Assembly: GCF_019711435.1 (NCBI RefSeq) | Contig: NZ_JAIGNK010000002.1 | Span: forward strand, 620,001-684,000 | DNA: 64,000 nucleotides | Origin: Qipengyuania polymorpha | Lineage (GTDB): Bacteria; Pseudomonadota; Alphaproteobacteria; Sphingomonadales; Sphingomonadaceae | Reading direction: 5' to 3' | Shown here: one piece after another, positions 50,130 to 57,335 of the stretch | Numbering within the stretch: the stretch's first letter is position 1 | Layout: every line of letters begins with the position of its first letter | Translations under genes and position numbers: made by a program | The notes under the pieces: model-generated | What the model was told of the DNA's origin: nothing | What the model saw: only the letters and a program-made list of their open reading frames with translations | Database searches by the model: none

Positions 50130-50683
50130 TCTTCCAGTTCCCTTTCGCTGCCCGCCTCCACTGCGCGGCGGGCGTGGTCGAAGGAATGGCCTGCGCGGAG
50201 AATGGCGGCAAGCTGCTTTTCGCGCGCCTTGTGTGCTGCCTCGGGACCCTCACCCTTCGGCGCGATCCGGAACGGGCCGAAACGGCGGCGGCGGACATAG
50301 GCGAACACGGCCTCGCGCGCCTCGTATTCCTTGGGTGCATTGGCAGCACGGACGCTCTCGCCCAGACCGTCGGCCTTAAGCTTCTCCTCGACCCGCCGCG
50401 CGCCGTAGCCCCGCGCCAGGAGGCCGCTCGTCTTCATGCGGGCATAGGCCTCGTCGTCGACATAATTCTTTTCGGCAAAGCGGGAAACGAGACCGTCGAT
50501 GTCGGGCTCCCCCTCGCCGTCCCAGCCACGCTCGCGCAGCTTGCGCTTGAGATAGGCTTCCAGCTTGCCCGAAGAGGTCGCAAACCGCGCGACATAATGC
50601 AGCGCCAGATCGTTCAGCCGCGTGCGGTCGAGCGGTTTTGGTGTGCGACGAACTCGCCTGCGTGTTGCATCACCATCAGCCAT
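50105..50683 (-). CDS. recX: Regulatory protein RecX
   Basis: This 192-residue protein is built of three-helix repeats, with LALHYVARFATSSGKLEAYL and KNYVDDEAYARMKTSGLLARGYGARRV typical of RecX, which binds RecA filaments and limits recombination. The alternative GTG start at 50701 adds six residues. recA is not in the window, so the gene is separate from it here, as in many alphaproteobacteria. Confidence 0.87.
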   Translation of the reverse strand: MADGDATRRRVRRTPKPLDRTRLNDLALHYVARFATSSGKLEAYLKRKLRERGWDGEGEPDIDGLVSRFAEKNYVDDEAYARMKTSGLLARGYGARRVEEKLKADGLGESVRAANAPKEYEAREAVFAYVRRRRFGPFRIAPKGEGPEAAHKAREKQLAAILRAGHSFDHARRAVEAGSERELEEWVAEASD

Positions 50684-50812
50684 CGGCCATATTCGTGCCA
50701 CAAACCTTGACGAATGGGAAAGGCTGAAAGGAAACCGCTTGTGGGAGGGCGGCTTTCATTCGTGAGAGGGTCGCCTGCAAGGCATTGTTTTCAAAAGGTA
50801 TAAAGACAAAAT

Positions 50813-52552
50813 ATGACCGACGCCATTTTGACGCCGACGCCGAACGACTGCAGCCTGCCGCGCCGCAGGAGCGATTTTGCGACCTTCAACGAGGCCATCG
50901 ATTACGCTGCGAAGAGCGAAAAGGGCCTAAATTTTCACGATATGCGCGGCTCGCTTGAGCGCGTGTATCCGTTCGCCGAAATGCGCGAGGATGCGCTGAG
51001 GCTCGCCTATGTCATGAAGGCGTATGGCATCGAGAAGGACGACCGCGTCGCGCTGGTCGCCGAAACCAGCCCCGAATTCGCCGCGCTCTTCTGCGCCTGC
51101 GTCTATGCCGGTGCATGGCCCGTGCCGCTGCCGCTGCCGACCACCTTCGGCGGCAAGGACAGCTATATCGACCAGCTGAAGGTCCAGCTGGCCAGCAGCG
51201 ACCCCAAGATCCTCATCTACCCGCCCGAAATCGCCGAAATGGCGAAGGCGGCTGCCGACCAGCAGGGCTGCGACGGCGAAAGCTGGGACGTATTTGCGAA
51301 GCGCGACGGGCCGGAGTGCGAACTTCCCGAAGCCCGCCCCGACGACATCAGCTACCTCCAGTATTCCTCCGGCTCGACCCGCTTCCCGACCGGCGTGGCG
51401 GTTACCCACGAAGCGCTGCTGCACAATCTCTTCGGCCATGCGACCGGCGTGGACCTCGGCACGAACGATCGCGTGGTCAGCTGGCTGCCGTGGTACCATG
51501 ACATGGGTCTGGTCGGCTGCTTCCTCTCGCCCATCGCCAACCAGGCCTCGGTCGATTACATCAAGACCGAACATTTCGCCCGCCGCCCGCTGGCGTGGCT
51601 CGACCTCATCAGCCGCAACAAGGGCAATACGCTCAGCTATTCGCCGACATTCGGCTACGACATTTGCGCGCGCCGTATTTCGAGCCAGAGCCATGTGTCC
51701 GAGCGGTTCGACCTCTCGCGCTGGCGCACCGCCGGCAATGGTGCGGACATGATTCGCCCCGACGTGATGCAGAATTTCGTCAACGCTTTCTCCGAAGCCG
51801 GCTTCAAGGCGACCGCCTTCACGCCGAGCTACGGCCTTGCCGAAGCGACGCTGGCGGTCACCGTCATGCCTCCGGGCGAAGGCATCCGCGTCGAACTGGT
51901 CGAGGAAGAGCGCCTTTCGGGTCGCCCGCGCGACCTGTCGAAGCCCGCGCGCTATCGCGCCATCGTCAATTGCGGCAAGGCCCTGCCCGGCATGGAAGTC
52001 GAAATTCGCGGCGAAAATGGCGACGTGAAAGGCGACCACCAGATCGGAAAGGTGTGGTGCCGCGGCAAGAGCGTCATGCACTCCTATTTCCGCAACGAGG
52101 AGGCCACCAACGACTGCTTGGTCGATGGCTGGCTCGACACGGGCGACATGGGCTATCTTGCCGATGGCTATTTGTTCATCGTCGGCCGCGCCAAGGACAT
52201 GATCATCATCAACGGCAAGAACCTCTGGCCGCAGGATATCGAATGGGCGGTCGAGCAATTGCCCGGCTTCAACCATGGCGACATCGCCGCCTTCTCGGTC
52301 GACACCGAAAATGGCGAGGAAGCGCCCGCCGTGCTGGTCCACTGCCGCGTCTCCGAGCCGGAAGAGCGCCTCAGGCTGCGTGAGCAGATTGCCGACAAGG
52401 TCCGCGGTGTCACCGGCATGAGCTGCGTGGTGGAACTGGTGCCGCCGCGTACGCTGCCAAGGACCAGTTCGGGCAAGCTCAGCCGGGCGAAGGCCAAGCG
52501 CCTTTATCTCTCGGGCGAAATCCAGCCGATCGAGCTCGAACTGGCCGCCTGA
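50813..52552 (+). CDS. Fatty acyl-AMP ligase (FAAL)
   Basis: This 579-residue adenylate-forming enzyme has the A3 P-loop YSSGSTRFPTGVAVTH and A5/A7 motifs (SYGLAEATLAV, WLDTGDMGYLADGYLFIVGR, KDMIIINGKNLWPQDIE). The insertion region and the lack of the CoA-site features favour FAAL over acyl-CoA ligases; FAALs activate fatty acids as acyl-AMP for transfer to a carrier protein. The conserved C-terminal Lys (TSSGKLSRAK) is present. No polyketide synthase or carrier gene is nearby, so the product is unknown. It follows a 130-base gap and stands alone. Confidence 0.87.
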   Translation: MTDAILTPTPNDCSLPRRRSDFATFNEAIDYAAKSEKGLNFHDMRGSLERVYPFAEMREDALRLAYVMKAYGIEKDDRVALVAETSPEFAALFCACVYAGAWPVPLPLPTTFGGKDSYIDQLKVQLASSDPKILIYPPEIAEMAKAAADQQGCDGESWDVFAKRDGPECELPEARPDDISYLQYSSGSTRFPTGVAVTHEALLHNLFGHATGVDLGTNDRVVSWLPWYHDMGLVGCFLSPIANQASVDYIKTEHFARRPLAWLDLISRNKGNTLSYSPTFGYDICARRISSQSHVSERFDLSRWRTAGNGADMIRPDVMQNFVNAFSEAGFKATAFTPSYGLAEATLAVTVMPPGEGIRVELVEEERLSGRPRDLSKPARYRAIVNCGKALPGMEVEIRGENGDVKGDHQIGKVWCRGKSVMHSYFRNEEATNDCLVDGWLDTGDMGYLADGYLFIVGRAKDMIIINGKNLWPQDIEWAVEQLPGFNHGDIAAFSVDTENGEEAPAVLVHCRVSEPEERLRLREQIADKVRGVTGMSCVVELVPPRTLPRTSSGKLSRAKAKRLYLSGEIQPIELELAA

Positions 52553-52711
52553 CAGAACTCCCAGGGATCGAGCAATGTGGCGTCTCGGCAACAGCCCGAT
52601 GGCGCTCCGCGAGACGTGCCATTTGGGCGATGAGTGACGGAACGCCGCCATTTCCTGACTCATTATTTTCGCACGCAAAGCGGGTCGCGACGCTAAGCTG
52701 TGTGAAAAGAC

Positions 52712-53083
52712 ATGACGAGAAACTTGCGTGGGAAACGGGTTCTCATTGTGGAAGACAACCCGGTCCTCGCTTACGATACTCTGGACTTCTTGAAAGAAAT
52801 CGGTGCCGAACCTGTCGGACCCGCACTCGACCTGCGATCAGGCCTCGAACTGGCTCGCCGAACCGTTCTGGATGCCGCCTTGCTCGACACAAACCTGGGG
52901 AACGGGGAACTGGTCTGGCCGCTCGCGGAAACGCTCCGCCAGCATAATGTGCCGGTCATCTTCATCAGCGCGGAATGCACGAGGAAGTATTTCCCCGAAG
53001 CCTTTCAGGCGTTCACCTGCCTCGAAAAGCCGGCCTCGAATGACGAGATACTGGACGAATTGACCGCCGCGCTGGCAGCTTAG
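52712..53083 (+). CDS. Stand-alone response regulator receiver protein
   Basis: This 123-residue receiver has the acidic pair in VLIVEDNPVLAYDTL, phosphoacceptor Asp in AALLDTNLGNGELVW, Ser in IFISAECT and Lys in CLEKPASN. There is no output domain. It overlaps the convergent HWE kinase gene by four bases, which suggests a cognate pair, and it resembles the receiver at 35993. In Sphingomonadales such receivers can connect HWE kinases to PhyR. Confidence 0.87.
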   Translation: MTRNLRGKRVLIVEDNPVLAYDTLDFLKEIGAEPVGPALDLRSGLELARRTVLDAALLDTNLGNGELVWPLAETLRQHNVPVIFISAECTRKYFPEAFQAFTCLEKPASNDEILDELTAALAA

Positions 53084-54126
53084 GCCGCAGTGCCGATCGC
53101 GCCCTTGGGAAGCGTGCGCAGGTAGAAGGTCGTGGTCAGCCCCGACCGATGCCATTCGGTCTGCCCCTTGGCATCACCCGTCGAACCGAGCCGTTCGAGC
53201 AGCTTGAGACCCGAGCCGACGCGCTCTGGCAATGGGACATCGCGTCCGCATTCCTCATGCCATTGCAGGCGTAGCGAACGGCCCTGCATTTCACCGCTCA
53301 GCGTAATCCTGCCCTTCTCGTCACGCAGCGCGCCATACTTCAAGGAGTTGGTCTGCAATTCGCCGAGGATGAGCGCCAATTGCTGCACTGCGTCGTCGCC
53401 GAGACGCGCATCGGGCACGTGCAGCACCTCGATGGCCTCACCCGCCCCGCTGGCCCCGAGCACCTGCGACAGGGCTTCCTCCGCCGTGATCGGTTCATCG
53501 CGATGGACGGTAAGCAAGTCCTGTGCACGCGCCAGCGCCATCAGCTTGCTTTCGAATTTCTCGCTCATCTCGGCGGCGGTTTCGGAATGACGCGCGAGCA
53601 GCTTCGCCACCGAACCGACCACCGCCAGCTGGTTCTTCAGCCGGTGCCGCATTTCACGCGCCACGGTTTCCGCAAAGCCGGCCTCCCGCTCGGCCTCCTC
53701 GCGGCGGATCTGGTCGTTGAGCCGCCGGTTCATGTAATCGGTCACGTCGCGCATCGTAACCAGCACGTGCACCAGGTTCTTGGTGCTGTCGTAGACGGGC
53801 GCCGCGACGACATCCCACCAGTGCGGCTCCGCGACCTTGCCGGGGCTGAAAACCTCGAACCGGCTGCGGTGCCCGCGCAGGGCCTTGGCGTGACTGTCGG
53901 TGAATGTTTTTCGCGTGTCTTCGGGCCACAAGTCGACCCATGGGTTGCCCGCTACCTGCTCGAATTCCTCGATTTCCAGGGCGGTGCGGGCGTTCTTGTT
54001 CATGTACTCGAGATCGCCGTCGGGACTCAGCAAGAGGATACAATCCTGGCTCTGGTCGAGGATCGCGGCCAGCACGACCTGCGATTCATCTGCAAAACTC
54101 GTCATGTACGCGCTGGACACACCCAT
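53080..54126 (-). CDS. PAS-domain HWE/HisKA_2 histidine kinase
   Basis: This 348-residue soluble kinase has a PAS domain (about 15-130, IILDQSQDCILLLSPDGDLE-like, with WDVVAAPVYDSTKNLVHVLV), a HisKA_2/HWE H-box MRHRLKNQLAVVGSVAKLLA and an HATPase region (LILGELQTNSLKYGAL, GSGLKLLERLG). No membrane segment; the PAS may bind a small molecule or flavin. The start at 54126 follows GGACGGGG; another possible start is 54105. Its proximity to the receiver gene at 52712 suggests they work together. Confidence 0.87.
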   Translation of the reverse strand: MGVSSAYMTSFADESQVVLAAILDQSQDCILLLSPDGDLEYMNKNARTALEIEEFEQVAGNPWVDLWPEDTRKTFTDSHAKALRGHRSRFEVFSPGKVAEPHWWDVVAAPVYDSTKNLVHVLVTMRDVTDYMNRRLNDQIRREEAEREAGFAETVAREMRHRLKNQLAVVGSVAKLLARHSETAAEMSEKFESKLMALARAQDLLTVHRDEPITAEEALSQVLGASGAGEAIEVLHVPDARLGDDAVQQLALILGELQTNSLKYGALRDEKGRITLSGEMQGRSLRLQWHEECGRDVPLPERVGSGLKLLERLGSTGDAKGQTEWHRSGLTTTFYLRTLPKGAIGTAA

Positions 54127-54284
54127 TCCCCGTCCTAGCTTACGAGACCCCTCTCGATGCGACTCGATTAACACAAAAAGCCCTTATTTCCGAATCATTT
54201 AGCTTTCCCGCGCACGGAGCCTTGAAGATTGCGTCTTAGGAACCTAATACAGATAGGAGATTCAAATGGAGGTCTTCGCCAGTC

Positions 54285-55532
54285 ATGAGTGATGCAAAAC
54301 CGCAGGCAGAAACGGCCAGCGCCCCCACACCCGCTCCCACCACGACGGCGGCTCCGCCCGAATTCGACCTGACCCCGCCCGATCCCGTTCCCGCGGTCGC
54401 GCCCGAAAAGGCGGCCGGCCTCGTGCCCGTGTCGGAAGAAGTGAAAAGCAAGCTCCAGACCAAGGTCGACAGCTTCGTCGACGATTTGCTGGCGCAGGAC
54501 GCGAACTCGCCCGAATTCGGCAAGAAGGTCGACCAGCTCACCAATATGGGCCGCAAGGAAATCATGGCCGCCGCCGGCATGTCGAACCGCTTCCTCGACC
54601 GTCCGGTGCGCGCGATGGACAAGGACGAGGGCGTGGGCGCCAACCTCGCCGAACTGCGCCGCGTCGTGGAAGACCTCGACCCGGGCAAGCGCGGCAAGCT
54701 GTCGGGCACGCGCAAGATCCTCGGCATCATCCCCTTCGGCAACAAGCTGACCAATTACTTCCGCAGCTACCAGAGCGCCCAGACGCATATCCAGTCGATC
54801 CTCGGCAATCTTGCCAGCGGCAAGGACGAGCTCATCATGGACAATGCCGCCATCGACGTCGAACGGCAGAAGCTGTGGGAGGCGATGGGCAATCTGGAAC
54901 AGATGATCCACATTTCCAACTCGCTCGACGCGAAGCTGGAGGAAAAGGCTGCCGAACTCGATGCGACCGATCCCGCCAAGGCCAAGGCCGTGCGCGAAAC
55001 GGCGCTGTTCTACGTCCGCCAGCGCACGCAGGATTTGCTCACCCAGATGGCAGTCAGCGTACAGGGCTACCTCGCGCTCGACCTCGTTAAGAAGAACAAT
55101 GTCGAACTGGTGAAGGGCGTGGACCGCGCCAGCACCACCACCGTCGGTGCGCTGCGTACCGCAGTGACCGTGGCCGAGGCGATGACCAACCAGCGCCTCG
55201 TGCTGGGCCAGATCACCGCGCTCAACCAGACCACGTCGGGCATCATCGACAGCACTTCGACGATGCTGCGCGAGCAGACCGGCAAGATCCACGAGCAGGC
55301 CGCCGCCAGCACCATCCCGCTGGAAACGCTGCAGCGCGCCTTCCAGAACATCTACGACACGATGGACGAGGTCGACAATTTCAAGGTCCGTGCGCTCGAA
55401 AGCATGAAGCAGACCGTCACGGTGCTCTCCGACGAGGTCGAGAAGTCGAAGGGCTATATCGCCCGCGCCGAAGGACAGGCGCAGGCGCAGCGGCAGGTCG
55501 CCGAAAGCGGCCTGTTGAGCATCGAGGGCTAA
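54285..55532 (+). CDS. telA: Toxic anion resistance protein, TelA family
   Basis: This 415-residue protein is almost entirely helical after a Pro/Ala-rich N-terminus and matches the TelA layout (VDQLTNMGRKEIMAAAGMSN, IIPFGNKLTNYFRSYQSAQT, ALETLQ-like C-terminus). The family was named for tellurite resistance but probably acts in envelope or division stress. It is followed after four bases by a gene similar in type to XpaC, as in Firmicutes. The gene unit also holds the PHA-granule-type gene at 56292. Confidence 0.87.
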   Translation: MSDAKPQAETASAPTPAPTTTAAPPEFDLTPPDPVPAVAPEKAAGLVPVSEEVKSKLQTKVDSFVDDLLAQDANSPEFGKKVDQLTNMGRKEIMAAAGMSNRFLDRPVRAMDKDEGVGANLAELRRVVEDLDPGKRGKLSGTRKILGIIPFGNKLTNYFRSYQSAQTHIQSILGNLASGKDELIMDNAAIDVERQKLWEAMGNLEQMIHISNSLDAKLEEKAAELDATDPAKAKAVRETALFYVRQRTQDLLTQMAVSVQGYLALDLVKKNNVELVKGVDRASTTTVGALRTAVTVAEAMTNQRLVLGQITALNQTTSGIIDSTSTMLREQTGKIHEQAAASTIPLETLQRAFQNIYDTMDEVDNFKVRALESMKQTVTVLSDEVEKSKGYIARAEGQAQAQRQVAESGLLSIEG

Positions 55533-55536
55533 GACC

Positions 55537-56292
55537 TTGGGCGAGCTCACACGAGACAGCGACCGCATCCTCGACGAAGCCCGGCGTGTGCGCGACGACA
55601 ACCGCGAGGGCGGGCGTCACCGCCGCGCTGGTTCGATCGGGGCCGGCTCGGCGAAGATCAAGTCGAAGCACCTCACCAAGAAGCTCGTGCAGCTCGCCAT
55701 CGGGCTCGTCGGCATCTGGGTCGCCGCGGGCATTGCCGGAGCCGTGCTCAACGGCATCGGTTTCTGGGGCGTGATGATTGCCTTCCTGATGATGGCGCTG
55801 CTGTTCGGCGGTGTCATGATGCAGAAGGTCAAGGTTCCCAGGCGCGCCGACATCAACAAGGGCAATGTCCAGCAGATGGTCGGCCGGACTGAACTCTGGC
55901 TCGAAAGCCAGCGCCCCGCCCTGCCCCCGCCAGCGGCCGCCATCGTCAGCGACATGGGCGTGCAACTGGACGCGCTTGGGCTTCAGCTCGAGGGCGTCGA
56001 CCAGAACCACCCCAAGGCGCGCGAAGTGCGCAGCCTCGTGGGCGAGCAGTTGCCAGAGATGATCGACAGCTACCAGCGCATCCCCGCGCACATGCGCAAG
56101 GAAGAACGTGCTGGTTCGACGCCCGACCAGCAGCTCACCGAAAGCCTCGGCAAGATCAGCGGCGAAATCGATTCGATCACCCGCCAGCTGGCCGAAGGCT
56201 CGCTCGACGACCTCGCCATCAAGCACCGCTATCTCGACTACAAGTTCGGCGCCGGTGCCGAAACCTCTCCCCAGCTGGAGCACAAGGACTGA
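55537..56292 (+). CDS. Membrane protein of the XpaC (5-bromo-4-chloroindolyl phosphate hydrolysis) type
   Basis: This 251-residue protein starts with TTG and has two adjacent membrane helices (about 48-95, LVQLAIGLVGIWVAAGIAGA and FWGVMIAFLMMALLFGGVMM), followed by a long coiled helical domain. The pairing with telA parallels xpaC-telA pairs in other bacteria, which is the main reason for the call, since the sequence alone is not decisive. It ends on the start codon of the next gene (one-base overlap). Confidence 0.68.
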   Translation: MGELTRDSDRILDEARRVRDDNREGGRHRRAGSIGAGSAKIKSKHLTKKLVQLAIGLVGIWVAAGIAGAVLNGIGFWGVMIAFLMMALLFGGVMMQKVKVPRRADINKGNVQQMVGRTELWLESQRPALPPPAAAIVSDMGVQLDALGLQLEGVDQNHPKAREVRSLVGEQLPEMIDSYQRIPAHMRKEERAGSTPDQQLTESLGKISGEIDSITRQLAEGSLDDLAIKHRYLDYKFGAGAETSPQLEHKD

Positions 56293-56594
56293 TGCGCGTT
56301 CCCCTTCCCCACAATCTCGGCAAGGAAGAGGTGCGCCGCCGCCTGAAAACCCGCAGCCATGAAATCGGCGACGCCATCCCCGGCGGCATGGCCGATGTGA
56401 CAACCAGCTGGCCCAACGAGGACTGCATGGCGCTGGACATTCACGCGATGGGCAATCTGACCCGTGCTCAGGTGCTTATCGAGGAAACACAGGTCGTGTT
56501 CGAAATCGACTTGCCGCCCGCGCTGTCTTTCGTCGAACCGATTATCGCGGGCGCCATCCGCAAGAAGGGCCAGAAGCTGCTCGCCGCCGAGTGA
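56292..56594 (+). CDS. PHA-granule-associated system family protein (PHA_gran_rgn type)
   Basis: This 100-residue protein begins MRVPLPHNLGKEEVRRRLKT and ends AIRKKGQKLLA, matching a family called polyhydroxyalkanoic acid system protein. The beta-strand centre includes LIEETQVVFEIDLPPALSFV. Its role in PHA granules is not established, and similar genes occur without PHA synthesis. It is translationally linked to the telA/xpaC-type pair, which suggests a general envelope function here. Confidence 0.77.
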   Translation: MRVPLPHNLGKEEVRRRLKTRSHEIGDAIPGGMADVTTSWPNEDCMALDIHAMGNLTRAQVLIEETQVVFEIDLPPALSFVEPIIAGAIRKKGQKLLAAE

Positions 56595-56798
56595 CGCCGG
56601 CCTCTCTCCAAGCCATTCTGCCTGCTGGAAAATATCCAGCACTCCAGCGGAACCAAATTCCGTCCTGCGCGCTTAGTATCGCGGCCCGACGGCTAAGTTT
56701 GCCCGCCGTCCGCCGCGCCTCGCTTTCGAGCCTCCGGTTCGCAAGGCCCGGCAATGGTCTTTTGGCGAACGGGTTAAGCAGGGACGGGGGTCCGTATT

Positions 56799-57335
56799 TT
56801 GAGAGAACGACTGAGGCAGGCGACAGGGGAAATCCATGCGCGCCTCGACGAGACGGTCGGCCACATGCCGGTCTCCTCCGAGAACGAATACGCAGCCTTC
56901 CTTTCGGCGCAGTTCGCAGCCCGCTGCGCGGTAGAGCGCGCGCTTGCCATGCAGCCGCCGATGGGTCTTGCTGCACCGCCATCGCAGGCTGCTGCGCTTG
57001 CGCAGGATTTGGCCGATCTTGGCGTGACGCCTGAGCGCATGCCGCACGAATTCGCCCTCGATACCCCGGCAGCCGCCCTTGGCGCAGCGTGGGTCCTTGC
57101 CGGGTCTTCGCTGGGCAACAAGGCGATGCTCGTCCAGCGCGGCAAGACCGGATCCAAGGGTCCGGAACGCTTCTTGAGCGATACCGGCCTCGCCCGCTAT
57201 TTCGGCGGCCTGCTCCATGTGCTCGACCGGCCCCACTCGGAGGCCGATATCGCGCAAGCCATCACCGGCGCGCTCGCCACCTTCGCTCTGTTCGAACAGG
57301 CTTTCGCCGCGGTCCGGCTGGAGAAAGTCGCATGA
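56799..57335 (+). CDS. bphO: Biliverdin-producing heme oxygenase (BphO)
   Basis: This 178-residue protein has the proximal-His region EIHARLDETV and the distal-helix motif GSSLGNKAML (GSxxG), as in bacterial heme oxygenases. It opens heme to biliverdin, the chromophore of the bacteriophytochrome next door, whose start codon overlaps its stop (ATGA). Start is TTG at 56799, after GGGACGGGGGT. A free-standing ferredoxin is probably the electron donor. Confidence 0.9.
   Translation: MRERLRQATGEIHARLDETVGHMPVSSENEYAAFLSAQFAARCAVERALAMQPPMGLAAPPSQAAALAQDLADLGVTPERMPHEFALDTPAAALGAAWVLAGSSLGNKAMLVQRGKTGSKGPERFLSDTGLARYFGGLLHVLDRPHSEADIAQAITGALATFALFEQAFAAVRLEKVA

Noticed and set aside
56648-56672. 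GGAAC-N16-CGCT upstream of bphO as an EcfG promoter
   Set aside because: The -10 part deviates (CGCT instead of CGTT) and the distance to the start (about 125 bases) is long; too weak to list as a feature.
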